NCBI GenBank assembly: GCA_027484445.1
Contig: JAIXSY010000026.1
Coordinates: forward strand, 22,702 to 86,701
DNA length: 64,000 bases
Reading direction: 5' to 3'
DNA from: Verrucomicrobiaceae bacterium
Lineage (GTDB): Bacteria > Verrucomicrobiota > Verrucomicrobiia > Verrucomicrobiales > Verrucomicrobiaceae
Positions within the stretch are counted from its first letter, which is position 1, and each line of letters begins with the position of its first letter. Of this stretch, positions 29,365-37,030 are shown piece by piece. A model generated the notes under the pieces. The model did not search any database, was not told the DNA's origin, and saw only the letters and a list, made by a program, of their open reading frames with translations. A program made the translations under genes and the position numbers.

Positions 29365-29437
29365 CAGGCCAGGAGGGACTCGAACCCCCAACCGACGGTT
29401 TTGGAGACCGCTACTCTACCAATTGAGCTACTGACCT
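29365..29437 (-). tRNA. tRNA-Trp (anticodon CCA)
   Basis: On the minus strand the sequence folds into a cloverleaf: acceptor AGGTCAG pairing with CTGGCCT (discriminator G), D-arm GCTCAATTGGTAGAGT, anticodon loop CTCCAAA with anticodon CCA, and T-arm GGGGGTTCGAGTCCCTC. It is 73 bases long without an encoded CCA tail. Its place directly before secE, within the tuf-secE-nusG cluster, is common in bacteria. Confidence 0.95.
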
Positions 29438-29520
29438 GTTGGAACCTGACGAACTTCGATGAAGAGGATGGCGACTTTCATGCCGTTGTAAAGTCCGCAT
29501 TGTCACAGGAGATGATGAGA

Positions 29521-29557
29521 CCGCCGCAGGATGGAGTGGATCTCACTCCTGCGGCGG
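29521..29557 (-). promoter_or_regulatory. Long hairpin between tuf and tRNA-Trp
   Basis: CCGCCGCAGGA (29521-29531) pairs with TCCTGCGGCGG (29547-29557), and the loop itself can extend the pairing through GGAGTG/CACTCC. It lies 29 bases beyond the tuf stop. No U-tract follows on the minus strand, so processing of the tuf-tRNA-secE transcript is more likely than termination. Function is inferred. Confidence 0.55.
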
Positions 29558-29585
29558 CTCAGACAAGCGAACCTACAGCGCAAAA

Positions 29586-30770
29586 TTAGTCGAGGATGGT
29601 AGCCACACGGCCAGCACCCACTGTTTTACCACCCTCACGGATAGCAAAGCGAATGGTTTTCTCCATGGCGATCGGGGTGATCAGCTCCACGGTGATGGAG
29701 ACGTTGTCACCAGGCATCACCATTTCAACGCCCTCTGGAAGGGTCACCGAACCGGTCACATCCGTCGTGCGGAAGTAGAACTGAGGGCGGTAGTTGTTGA
29801 AGAAAGGTGTGTGACGACCACCTTCGTCCTTGGAAAGAACATACACCTCAGCGGTGAATTTCTTGTGAGGAGTCACGGAACCAACCTTGGCGATAACCTG
29901 ACCACGCTCAACGTCGGTCTTTTTGATACCACGAAGAAGCAGACCGACGTTGTCGCCAGCACGACCTTCGTCGAGCAGTTTGCGGAACATTTCGATGTCG
30001 GTGACCGTCGTCTTGACCGTTGGGCGGATGCCCACGATTTCGACTTCCTGCATTTTCTTGACGATACCACGCTCGACACGGCCAGTGCAGACAGTGCCAC
30101 GACCTTCGATGGCGAACACGTCTTCGATTGGCATCAAGAAATCTTGGTCGATCGGACGTTCTGGCAGAGGGATGTAACTATCCACAGCTTCCATGAGCTT
30201 GTGAATGTTGGCGCGATGGGTTGCGTCGCCTTCCAGAGCCTTCAGAGCGGAGCCCTTCACGATAGGAATATCGTCACCTGGGAAGTCATACTTGGAAAGC
30301 AAGTCACGAACTTCCATTTCGACGAGGTCAAGAAGCTCTGGATCGTCCACCATGTCCACTTTGTTCAGGAACACGACAATCGCAGGAACGCCGACCTGAC
30401 GAGCGAGGAGGATGTGCTCGCGAGTCTGAGGCATTGGGCCGTCAGCAGCGGAGCAGACAAGGATAGCGCCGTCCATCTGAGCAGCACCCGTGATCATGTT
30501 TTTCACGTAGTCAGCGTGGCCGGGGCAGTCAACGTGAGCATAGTGACGATTGTCTGTCTGGTACTCCACGTGAGCGGTGTTGATGGTGATACCACGAGCC
30601 TTTTCTTCAGGGGCTGCGTCGATTTCATCATACTTCTTCGCTTCGGCGAAACCCTTCTCAGCGAGGGTCGTCGTGATAGCGGCGGTAAGGGTGGTTTTGC
30701 CGTGGTCAACGTGACCGATGGTGCCGATGTTGACGTGCGGCTTGTTGCGTTGGAATGCTTCTTTAGCCAT
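29586..30770 (-). CDS. tuf: Elongation factor Tu
   Basis: 394 residues from the ATG at 30770 ([20 protein letters not shown]); the frame runs further upstream to 30833 but that part is not EF-Tu-like. GTPase motifs are GHVDHGKTT, the switch-1 region with [24 protein letters not shown] and [10 protein letters not shown]. Domains 2 and 3 include [15 protein letters not shown] and the C-terminal [15 protein letters not shown]. It delivers aminoacyl-tRNA to the ribosome. It is flanked by two tRNA genes on the same strand, an arrangement found in many bacteria. Confidence 0.98.
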   Translation of the reverse strand: MAKEAFQRNKPHVNIGTIGHVDHGKTTLTAAITTTLAEKGFAEAKKYDEIDAAPEEKARGITINTAHVEYQTDNRHYAHVDCPGHADYVKNMITGAAQMDGAILVCSAADGPMPQTREHILLARQVGVPAIVVFLNKVDMVDDPELLDLVEMEVRDLLSKYDFPGDDIPIVKGSALKALEGDATHRANIHKLMEAVDSYIPLPERPIDQDFLMPIEDVFAIEGRGTVCTGRVERGIVKKMQEVEIVGIRPTVKTTVTDIEMFRKLLDEGRAGDNVGLLLRGIKKTDVERGQVIAKVGSVTPHKKFTAEVYVLSKDEGGRHTPFFNNYRPQFYFRTTDVTGSVTLPEGVEMVMPGDNVSITVELITPIAMEKTIRFAIREGGKTVGAGRVATILD

Positions 30771-30850
30771 TGGGTGTGAGGGGTAGTGCGCTTGGGTCTG
30801 GTTCGTTTGTCGTGAAACGGAAAGTCCCCGCATGATTCACGCCGTCATGG

Positions 30851-30922
30851 AGCTGTTGAAGGGACTTGAACCCTCGACCTCGTCCTTACCAAGGACGTGC
30901 TCTACCACTGAGCTACAACAGC
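30851..30922 (-). tRNA. tRNA-Thr (anticodon GGT)
   Basis: Minus-strand cloverleaf: acceptor GCTGTTG / CAACAGC with discriminator T, D-arm GCTCAGTGGTAGAGC, anticodon stem-loop CGTCCTTGGTAAGGACG (anticodon GGT) and T-arm GAGGGTTCAAGTCCCTT. Length is 72 bases, no encoded CCA. It is the first gene of the tRNA-tuf-tRNA-secE-nusG series. Confidence 0.95.
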
Positions 30923-30973
30923 GAAAATTGACGGCGGTGATTCACCAAGGAATCTCCTCCTCTTTCGACAACA

Positions 30974-31017
30974 AAACCGAGGCACAAGAATCTAGATAGA
31001 TTCATACACCCCGGTTT
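30974..31017. repeat. Nested palindrome upstream of tRNA-Thr/tuf
   Basis: Inner perfect palindrome GAATCTA-GA-TAGATTC (30988-31003), flanked by outer arms AAACCGAGG (30974-30982) and CCCCGGTTT (31009-31017) that pair with one mismatch, separated by symmetrical 5-base internal loops. It lies in the spacer between the divergent tuf unit and the GbsR gene, in what should be the leader of the tuf transcript if the promoter at 31040-31067 is right. Confidence 0.55.
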
Positions 31018-31039
31018 GTATTCCGAAAAAGTGGCTGAC

Positions 31040-31067
31040 AGCCTATGAAGGGTCGAGGATGTGTCAA
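31040..31067 (-). promoter_or_regulatory. Candidate sigma-70 promoter for the tRNA-Thr-tuf unit
   Basis: On the minus strand a perfect -35 hexamer TTGACA (31067-31062) is followed after 16 bases by TAGGCT (31045-31040) as a weak -10 box, about 120 bases upstream of tRNA-Thr. Seen by eye only; transcription start not known. Confidence 0.4.
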
Positions 31068-31186
31068 AGAGTAATTGAGTTTTTTCAAAAAATTCGGCAC
31101 AGAACCCAACATTTGTGATTTGAAATTCCTGATGGAAGTCTTGGACGAAGCCTTGAAATGCAAATTCTTTTCTTGAGTTGAAGAAG

Positions 31187-31204
31187 TTTCAGAACTATCT
31201 GAAA
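31187..31204. promoter_or_regulatory. Palindromic operator in front of the GbsR-family gene
   Basis: TTTCAGA-ACTA-TCTGAAA is a perfect inverted repeat ending 7 bases before the ATG at 31212. A near-identical copy occurs at 31767-31784 behind the same gene. Binding by the adjacent regulator is inferred. Confidence 0.6.
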
Positions 31205-31211
31205 ACATAGA

Positions 31212-31748
31212 ATGAACGAAGCGCAAATCCAGTCTCTGCGTCCTGATTGGGAATTAGCCCGAGAAGAATTTGTGGCTCAATGGGGAGCCTTGGGGAGTCA
31301 TTGGGGCATCAACCGCACGATGGCACAGATTCATGCTCTTCTCATGACTGCGCCTGAACCGATGGACACTGAACAAATCATGGCAAGGCTGCACATCAGC
31401 CGCGGGAATGCGAATACTAACCTGCGCGAACTGATCGGGTGGGGCCTGATTCGCTTGATCGTGAAAAAAGGCGAACGTAGAGAGTATTTCGAAGCTGAGA
31501 AAGACGTATGGAAGATGTTCATCACCATCGCCAAAGAACGCAAGCGCCGTGAATTAGATCCCGCACTACTGGTGCTCAAGCAATGCGCTGAGCAAACGCA
31601 GACGGAGACAGCTGGACCGGGCAAGGCTTTTCACGATCAAATGAAGGAGCTGCAAGAGTTCGTCGAATTCGGCATGAAGGTATCTGACACCGTGGCTTCT
31701 ATGAAACATGCCTCTGCTCTGCAATGGGCCATGAGGCTGCTGAGTTAA
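31212..31748 (+). CDS. GbsR/MarR-family transcriptional regulator
   Basis: 178 residues. The pattern WELAREEFVAQWGALGSHWG followed by RTMAQIHALLMTAPEPMDTE, then the winged-helix segment IMARLHISRGNANTNLRELI and GLIRLIVKKGERREYFEAEK is the GbsR-like MarR fold. The last 60 residues form a helical dimerisation/effector part. GbsR relatives respond to choline, osmotic or antibiotic stress; the ligand here is unknown. Palindromes before and after the gene suggest autoregulation and control of the two genes that follow (membrane protein and DCC protein). Confidence 0.85.
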   Translation: MNEAQIQSLRPDWELAREEFVAQWGALGSHWGINRTMAQIHALLMTAPEPMDTEQIMARLHISRGNANTNLRELIGWGLIRLIVKKGERREYFEAEKDVWKMFITIAKERKRRELDPALLVLKQCAEQTQTETAGPGKAFHDQMKELQEFVEFGMKVSDTVASMKHASALQWAMRLLS

Positions 31749-31766
31749 ATTTTTTTGAATCAAATC

Positions 31767-31784
31767 TTTCGGAAATATCTGAAA
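31767..31784. promoter_or_regulatory. Second copy of the GbsR-type palindrome
   Basis: TTTCGGAAATATCTGAAA matches the site at 31187-31204 in 16 of 18 positions; one arm base differs, so it is a slightly imperfect palindrome. It lies 46 bases before the start of the membrane-protein gene, a normal promoter-operator distance. An independent promoter for the downstream pair, controlled by the regulator, is inferred. Confidence 0.55.
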
Positions 31785-31829
31785 ATCCAATCACCTCAAT
31801 CGTAATCAATCAAAGAAAAATCACCTGTC

Positions 31830-32222
31830 ATGAATGCCACTCTCTTTTGTTACGGTCTTTATCTCATCCTTGCCCTGAGCCTGACGATTTGGGTAGGACG
31901 CACACTCCACCAAAATGGGCGGGTGTTCTTGGTCGAATGCTTCCACGGCAACACTGAACTGGCTGAGAGCGTGAACCACCTGCTGGTGGTGGGTTTTTAC
32001 CTGATGAACATCGGCTTTGTCTCACTCCATCTGAAAACACCGGAAGAAGTCTTGGGGACACGAGAGGTCTTCGAAGTCGTTAGCGGCAAGATGGGGATCG
32101 TGCTGCTGGTGCTTGGCGGTATGCATTTTTTGAATCTTCTCGTGTTCACCCACCTACGCCGGCGTGCCCAGCTGGTGAACATGCCACCGCCAGTGCCTCC
32201 TATGCTGAGGATCGGTGTCTGA
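31830..32222 (+). CDS. Small three-span membrane protein, unknown function
   Basis: 130 residues with three hydrophobic helices: LFCYGLYLILALSLTIWVG, VNHLLVVGFYLMNIGFVSLH and IVLLVLGGMHFLNLLVFTHL. Between them lie HQNGRVFLVECFHGNTELAE and TPEEVLGTREVFEVVSGKMG. I recognise the composition from small membrane proteins found beside GbsR-like regulators, without known activity. Conserved-looking His residues (in HQNG, FHGN, NHLL, MHFL) could bind a metal or haem, but that is speculation. The downstream DCC gene follows after 48 bases. Confidence 0.72.
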   Translation: MNATLFCYGLYLILALSLTIWVGRTLHQNGRVFLVECFHGNTELAESVNHLLVVGFYLMNIGFVSLHLKTPEEVLGTREVFEVVSGKMGIVLLVLGGMHFLNLLVFTHLRRRAQLVNMPPPVPPMLRIGV

Positions 32223-32270
32223 ACCGCGCGCAGACCCTCTGGTTTACCCTCAACCCAGCTCCAGTAATCC

Positions 32271-32759
32271 ATGATGCAGAGTCTCACCTTGTTTTATGAT
32301 GCACGTTGCGACTTGTGCTCGCAGGTGCGTGAATGGCTCAGCAGTCAGCCGAGCTATTTGCAGCTGGATTTCGTGCCCTACGATTCGCCTGAGGCTGAAA
32401 AGAGACTGCCTGGGATTCGTCATCTGCACGCTGATCGAGAGATTTTGGTCATGGCAAACACGGGCGAGGTCTGGCAAGGAGCAGGTGCCTGGATCATGTG
32501 CTTGTGGGCCTTGCGCGAATATCGCGCATGGTCTGCACGTCTCGCGAGCCCCGCTTTGCAAGCTGCCGCTCGACAAATCGTGCATTGGATCTCGCGGCAC
32601 CGGGTTCGCTTATCGACACTGCTGCGATTTCGCACTGATGCAGAACTGTCAGCTGCGGCTGCGCAAGCCTATGCGGACAACTCCTGTGCGCTGGCAAGCT
32701 CTCCTGCGCGGCGAAAGGCAGCCAAGCTTGCCTTGCACGATCTCGATCTGATTGATTGA
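32271..32759 (+). CDS. DCC-family (DUF393) thiol-disulfide oxidoreductase-like protein
   Basis: 162 residues. The N-terminus TLFYDARCDLCSQVREWLSS carries the family motif DxxCxxC (Cys13 and Cys16), on a thioredoxin-like beta-alpha start. Later segments (GAGAWIMCLWALREYRAW) are helical and typical of DUF393 proteins. Activity of this family is not well established; thiol chemistry is suggested by the Cys pair. It follows the small membrane protein and the GbsR-like regulator, and the three probably form one regulated unit. Confidence 0.82.
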   Translation: MMQSLTLFYDARCDLCSQVREWLSSQPSYLQLDFVPYDSPEAEKRLPGIRHLHADREILVMANTGEVWQGAGAWIMCLWALREYRAWSARLASPALQAAARQIVHWISRHRVRLSTLLRFRTDAELSAAAAQAYADNSCALASSPARRKAAKLALHDLDLID

Positions 32760-32907
32760 GATGGGCAGCTACCCGAGTCCGGCGGCAAATCGCGCTTGTC
32801 TTCGGGGCATCTTGACGGAACCCCAGGATGCCATCACTTTGGTTTGCTCATTTCTCATGAATAGGCTGGCGCATTTGCCCGTCTGAACCTCCGCCATCTC
32901 TGAAAAC

Positions 32908-33519
32908 ATGCCCGCCCCCGCTGCGCCTGATCCTGGCGAAGTCCCGGACATCGACCTGGTCAAACGCTGCCAGGCGGGCGACACACGTGCCTTTGACGTG
33001 CTCGTGGGCCGTTATCGGGGGCGGATCTACGCCATGACCTATCACATGATTCAAAATGAAACCGAGGCCTGGGACCTCGCGCAGGAGGCCTTCATCAAGG
33101 CTTGGCGCGCTCTGCCTAGTTTCAAGATGGACTCTGCGTTTTACACTTGGCTTTACCGCATCACCCACAACGTGGTTTACGATTGGCTGAGGAAAAAAAA
33201 GATCCAGGGTGAGGGTGAGTTTGACGATTCACGCACCGAGCATCGAGTGGCTGCCGGAGCCGAGGCCGTGCCTCATGGCGATCTTCCGCCTGACACAGCA
33301 CTGAAAAACGCCGAGCTAGGCAAACGCATTCAGCAAGCCATCTCGAAACTCAGCCCTGAGCACCGACAAGTGATCCTGCTGAGGGAGGTGGAAGGCATGG
33401 CCTACGAGGACATCGCTGCCACCATTCCCTGCACGCTTGGCACGGTCATGAGCCGCCTGTTTTACGCACGCAAGAAACTCCAGGAACTTCTGAAAGACTG
33501 CTATGAATACGCCCACTGA
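32908..33519 (+). CDS. ECF-type RNA polymerase sigma factor
   Basis: 203 residues. Region 2 is visible as LVKRCQAGDTRAFDVLVGRY, AWDLAQEAFIKAWRALPSF and FYTWLYRITHNVVYDWLRKK; region 4 as ISKLSPEHRQVILLREVEGM, YEDIAATIPCTLGTVMSRLF and ARKKLQELL. No region 3, as expected for an ECF sigma. Its last 17 bases overlap the next gene, an anti-sigma-like membrane protein, which is the usual way such pairs are coupled. The stimulus is unknown. Confidence 0.92.
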   Translation: MPAPAAPDPGEVPDIDLVKRCQAGDTRAFDVLVGRYRGRIYAMTYHMIQNETEAWDLAQEAFIKAWRALPSFKMDSAFYTWLYRITHNVVYDWLRKKKIQGEGEFDDSRTEHRVAAGAEAVPHGDLPPDTALKNAELGKRIQQAISKLSPEHRQVILLREVEGMAYEDIAATIPCTLGTVMSRLFYARKKLQELLKDCYEYAH

Positions 33520-34147
33520 AGACCACGATCTGCTCCGCTGGCTGGACGGAGAAATGAGCGCTGTGGAAAAGACCGCCTTCGAGGCACGTCTCGAAACAGA
33601 GCCCGAGCTAAAATCAGAAGCTGAGTTGCTGCAAAGGCTCAGCCTGGATCTGCGCACCCACCTGCCTGCCGAGATGCCGGTACCCTACGCAGACTTCTTC
33701 AACAGTCAGATTCAGGTCCGGCTCGCGCAGGAAGAAAACCGCCAGAGCCCCACTCTCGGAAGTCGAGCGAGCGTGTTCCAGTGGCTTCGCCTGCCGTGGC
33801 TGCTGACCAGCGCAGCGGCGATGATCGCGCTCGGCTTGGCGCTATGGGCACCTAGCACGGCACCGCAGGCAGGTCAGCTGGTGCATAGCATCTACGTGCC
33901 GAGCTCGTCGATTCAGGCCCGCAGTTACCATTCCGAGGAGGCTCGAGCGACTGTGCTGGTTCTGGATGGCCTGGAGGAAATGCCTGCTGACCGCAAAATC
34001 GTCGGCTTCAATCTGATGCACAGTGAGGTCGATGAAGCCCTGGCTTCGACCACCTTGTATGACGGCGAAGGCAAGGCTGTGGCGGTCATGTCCACCCATG
34101 CGAAAAGCCAGCCTGTACTGCTCACTGCCGCTCCTCACACGCCATGA
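33503..34147 (+). CDS. Putative anti-sigma factor, single-span membrane protein
   Basis: 214 residues. The cytoplasmic N-terminus (LLRWLDGEMSAVEKTAFEAR, EPELKSEAELLQRLSLDL) has the helical pattern of zinc-less anti-sigma domains; no HxxxCxxC zinc motif is present. A transmembrane helix follows (LLTSAAAMIALGLALWAP, about residues 97-114) and then a roughly 100-residue extracytoplasmic domain. Overlap of 17 bases with the ECF sigma gene and of 4 bases with the next gene points to translational coupling. The role as anti-sigma is inferred from layout and topology. Confidence 0.75.
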   Translation: MNTPTEDHDLLRWLDGEMSAVEKTAFEARLETEPELKSEAELLQRLSLDLRTHLPAEMPVPYADFFNSQIQVRLAQEENRQSPTLGSRASVFQWLRLPWLLTSAAAMIALGLALWAPSTAPQAGQLVHSIYVPSSSIQARSYHSEEARATVLVLDGLEEMPADRKIVGFNLMHSEVDEALASTTLYDGEGKAVAVMSTHAKSQPVLLTAAPHTP

Positions 34148-34653
34148 AGCTGTGCTGCTCGTTCATCTTGCTGTGCTTGTTCAGTCTCGCCCGAGTGCAG
34201 GCTCAGGAGATGCCGCCTGTGCAGCCTCTGCCAACGCAAAAGCCCGCCACCGATGCCAAGGTCTGGGGAGCGTTGGTCTTCGCGACGAACGATGCGGCCG
34301 AGGCTGCCGCTATGCCAAAAGTGGACGTGCCTGCTGAGTTTGCTGACATTCCCCAGCTGCTAGGAAAAGTCTTTCCCTGGCAGCGGCATGAAGTCATCGG
34401 TCAGCATCTGCAGGATGTCTTTCGCGAATACGAAAGCTGGGTCGTGCCGACCAAGGATCTATTTCTGAAAATCGACTCCAAAGGGCCTGCGACTGGCGGT
34501 GGCATGAACCTCCACCTTCAGTTCTGGCGTGACCAGCAGGTGCTGGTGAAGACGGATGCCGTGCTTACTCGACAGAGTCCGCTTTTCATTGCTGGTCCCA
34601 AGTGGCGCGGCGGCCAGTTGATTTTTGTCCTGGTGCTGAAGGAAGCCCGCTAG
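34144..34653 (+). CDS. Secreted protein of unknown function, coupled to the ECF sigma unit
   Basis: 169 residues with a clear signal peptide (MKLCCSFILLCLFSLARVQAQ). The mature part (VWGALVFATNDAAEAAAMPK, VFPWQRHEVIGQHLQDVFRE, GGMNLHLQFWRDQQVLVKTD) is beta-rich and I do not recognise the family. The ATGA overlap with the anti-sigma-like gene makes it the third member of a coupled operon, so it may be an envelope protein sensed by, or regulated by, the sigma pathway. Confidence 0.72.
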   Translation: MKLCCSFILLCLFSLARVQAQEMPPVQPLPTQKPATDAKVWGALVFATNDAAEAAAMPKVDVPAEFADIPQLLGKVFPWQRHEVIGQHLQDVFREYESWVVPTKDLFLKIDSKGPATGGGMNLHLQFWRDQQVLVKTDAVLTRQSPLFIAGPKWRGGQLIFVLVLKEAR

Positions 34654-34658
34654 GTTCT

Positions 34659-35255
34659 TCAACGGCGATCATTGCGCACATTCAGCTCCTTGCCGAAGAA
34701 TAGGGCAAGTACGCTGCCAGCCAGCAGCCACTCGATGAAATGATCCGCCATATCGACGACCAAATCACGAGCGGGCAGTTCAAACCAAATCCAGTCCGGA
34801 ACCTCCGCCACGATGCCCACAAAAACCCCAAGTGCGGCAGCGAAACTGACTTTTCCAGGATAACTCATCGTGAGCTGAGTCATCAGTACAGCGAGCAGAA
34901 GGGCGGCGATAATGGAACGCACTGCGCTGTAGATCAGGCTCTCTGCCATCGTGGCAGTCGTTTTTCCTGGGCGAACGATGGCATAGACGTAGGGGCCTTC
35001 CTCCATCGCTTTGTCATATTTGGCCTTCTGCTCAGCTTTTTCTGCATCAGAGGCAAAGGACATGGCCTCTTGCGGGTAGGGCAGCATGTAGATGCCACGG
35101 CCCTGACCCGCATTTTCTGAGATCACTTTGGCCACGGCTGCCTCGTCTTTGAAGTCGTGCATGCCGTTTTGGTGCCAGCTGAGCACCATCCACGAAAAGA
35201 ACCCCCAGCAAAAGGAAACCAAGGCGGCGAGCAAAACAGCAGGGATGAATTTCAT
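34659..35255 (-). CDS. Membrane protein of unknown function
   Basis: 198 residues from the ATG at 35255 (MKFIPAVLLAALVSFCWGFF, a first membrane helix). A periplasmic loop with GRGIYMLPYPQEAMSFASDA and VYAIVRPGKT follows, then further hydrophobic stretches (RSIIAALLLAVLMTQLTM, VSFAAALGVFVGIVAEVPDW, FIEWLLAGSVLALFFG). I know the general pattern from other Gram-negative genomes but no function. It converges on the secreted-protein gene with only 5 bases between the stops and no obvious terminator. Confidence 0.75.
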   Translation of the reverse strand: MKFIPAVLLAALVSFCWGFFSWMVLSWHQNGMHDFKDEAAVAKVISENAGQGRGIYMLPYPQEAMSFASDAEKAEQKAKYDKAMEEGPYVYAIVRPGKTTATMAESLIYSAVRSIIAALLLAVLMTQLTMSYPGKVSFAAALGVFVGIVAEVPDWIWFELPARDLVVDMADHFIEWLLAGSVLALFFGKELNVRNDRR

Positions 35256-35383
35256 GAGAGCGGAGAGTGCCGTCAGCCTCCGCCAGCGCAAGCAGGGAAG
35301 TCAGGATGTGATGAGAAAGGGGGCGCTCGTGTGGCTTGGGAAATGGATTGACCCAACCGAGCGGCTCAGGCTTACTCCACCGC

Positions 35384-36241
35384 ATGTGCTTTCTGCGAGC
35401 TTCTGGGCTTTCACTGACAGCTCTGCTTTGGTCAGCAGGCGCTTCAGCGCAGAATGCGTTTGATCAGGCAGAGCGGCAACGCGAAGCGGCCCGGCAGCGT
35501 GCCTTTGAACGTGGCCAAAAGACCGAACTGCCCGCGCGGGAAAGCCGCGAAGAAATCGGACGTCTGCCGATGAACCCGTCCATCACCACCTCTACCCTGC
35601 GCGAGGGTCCACCTGCAGCCGATGTTTACAATCGCGTCATGGAAACAGCGAGACACTTTCGCCACAGCGATGACCCGAACTTGCGCAACGTGAACGACAG
35701 CTTCAGCAGCGATCCTGCGGTGCAGGAAGTGATGAAACGCGAGGCGCAGAGGCTCTACCCAGACCTGAAGCGGCCTGAGTCAGACTTTGCGAAGCGGCAG
35801 GCATCCATCAATCGCTGGATCGACCTACGCAGTCCGCCTTTGGCGAAAGATGCACGGCGGGAGCTACTGGTGGCGCACATGGTCAGTCTGGAACTGACCG
35901 GCAGGCTACGGCCCGATGATTTCGGTCTCGGCCAGATTCCCCAGCGACAAAAACTCGCGGGAGCCGCGCAGGCCTGTCCGAGTGTCGCTTTGCAAGCCAC
36001 TTTTGAATTCGAGGTGGAGGGCGGCGAAGTCAGACTGCCTGGTCAGCAGCGCGGCAGCATCACTCGTGGGAAAATGGGTGCGCCTGATGTCATCCGCTGG
36101 ATCGACGCTGAGGGCGGTCACGCGCTGCGGCTGCCTCAAGCTCCCGAAGGCGTGGTCTATTTCTCGGGGTTTGAGCCTCGGCGCTACGTGCGCATGCCCG
36201 GCGTGCGCGACAACTACCGGGTGCGCTTTTCCCGCCCGTGA
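35384..36241 (+). CDS. Secreted protein of unknown function
   Basis: The open frame starts at 35336, but the ATG at 35384 begins a good signal peptide (MCFLRASGLSLTALLWSAGASAQ), leaving 285 residues. The mature N-terminus is highly charged and helical (QAERQREAARQRAFERGQKT), followed by an all-helical part (SSDPAVQEVMKREAQRLYPD) and a small beta-rich end (FEVEGGEVRLPGQQRGS, VVYFSGFEPRRYVRMPGVRD). I do not recognise it. It converges with the 3D-domain protein gene, stops 3 bases apart. Confidence 0.72.
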   Translation: MCFLRASGLSLTALLWSAGASAQNAFDQAERQREAARQRAFERGQKTELPARESREEIGRLPMNPSITTSTLREGPPAADVYNRVMETARHFRHSDDPNLRNVNDSFSSDPAVQEVMKREAQRLYPDLKRPESDFAKRQASINRWIDLRSPPLAKDARRELLVAHMVSLELTGRLRPDDFGLGQIPQRQKLAGAAQACPSVALQATFEFEVEGGEVRLPGQQRGSITRGKMGAPDVIRWIDAEGGHALRLPQAPEGVVYFSGFEPRRYVRMPGVRDNYRVRFSRP

Positions 36242-36244
36242 GCG

Positions 36245-36751
36245 TCAGGCCGGGACACGCAGAGCGAGGCGGGATACCATTTCCCGCACGTGCGAGGCCT
36301 TGGGCGCGCGTGGCTTCAAGATGGCCAAGCTGCGTGCGTATGAGCCCCAGCGGACGATGCGAATGGTCACCGTACGGGTGCCCCAGCGGTTCATCTCACT
36401 CGTGCTTGGCTGGTAAAGATCGATCGTGCGTGTGCCGACCAGAGCTGATCCATAGTCATCCACCACATAGAGGCAGGACTGCCCAGCGATCTGGAAAACG
36501 GTGCCGACGGGGAAGACGGACCAGTCTGCGGCAGCACTGCGCAAATTGCCATGCTTCAGCTGCGTGCCAGCGGCGGTGCGGAGGCCGTACTTTAGGTGCG
36601 CCGGCTCACTGTGCGTGTAAGCGGTGGTGCGGATGCCGGAGATGACAGTGCCTGCGGGAACAGTAGGTGCAGCAGCGGCGGCTCTTTGTCCCTCCTGAGC
36701 TGACGTGGTTAGAGTCGTGAGGAGGAGGCAAGAAAGGATCTGGAGTCTCAA
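36245..36751 (-). CDS. Secreted 3D (Asp-Asp-Asp) domain protein, double-psi beta-barrel
   Basis: 168 residues with a signal peptide (MRLQILSCLLLTTLTTSAQE). The body has GIRTTAYTHSEPAH, then VFPVGTVFQIAGQSCLYVVD and DDYGSALVGTRTIDLYQPS, which is the acidic 3D motif region seen in MltA C-termini and in peptidoglycan-active or cell-wall-binding proteins. The lytic domain of MltA itself is absent. A role in wall remodelling or binding is an inference. Two other related-looking wall proteins occur in the window (39800-40531 and possibly 8676-9614). Confidence 0.78.
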   Translation of the reverse strand: MRLQILSCLLLTTLTTSAQEGQRAAAAAPTVPAGTVISGIRTTAYTHSEPAHLKYGLRTAAGTQLKHGNLRSAAADWSVFPVGTVFQIAGQSCLYVVDDYGSALVGTRTIDLYQPSTSEMNRWGTRTVTIRIVRWGSYARSLAILKPRAPKASHVREMVSRLALRVPA

Positions 36752-36816
36752 ATCAAGTTGGGGGGTTGGTCACGCCCCGCAGAGCCGGTTGGGAGCCGGT
36801 CTGGCGGAGGGGCGCG

Positions 36817-36845
36817 AAGGCTGCCGGGATAAGCGTCCTTGTCAA
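36817..36845 (-). promoter_or_regulatory. Candidate promoter for the 3D-domain gene
   Basis: On the minus strand a perfect TTGACA (36845-36840) is followed at 17 bases by AGCCTT, a poor -10 box. It is about 65 bases upstream of the start codon. The surrounding 36752-37030 gap holds no gene; its 36840-36900 part is AT-rich. Confidence 0.3.
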
Positions 36846-37030
36846 CCTCTAAAAAAGAGACACAAAACGTTGATAATGAGATAGATTGCTAAATTTTCAC
36901 CTATTTGAGTGAGGCTTTTCAAGCCATCCGACCGGATGCCGCTGCGCGATATAGCCCCGAGGACGACGGCTCACTGGCCGAATTTTCAGCGAGAGGATGG
37001 CGTAAACCGAATGGCCAAACTTGCCGCGGA

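Noticed and set aside
31002..31226. 74-codon minus-strand frame upstream of the GbsR-type gene
   Set aside because: No family signs, no ribosome-binding site, and it overlaps the promoter and operator region of two divergent units.
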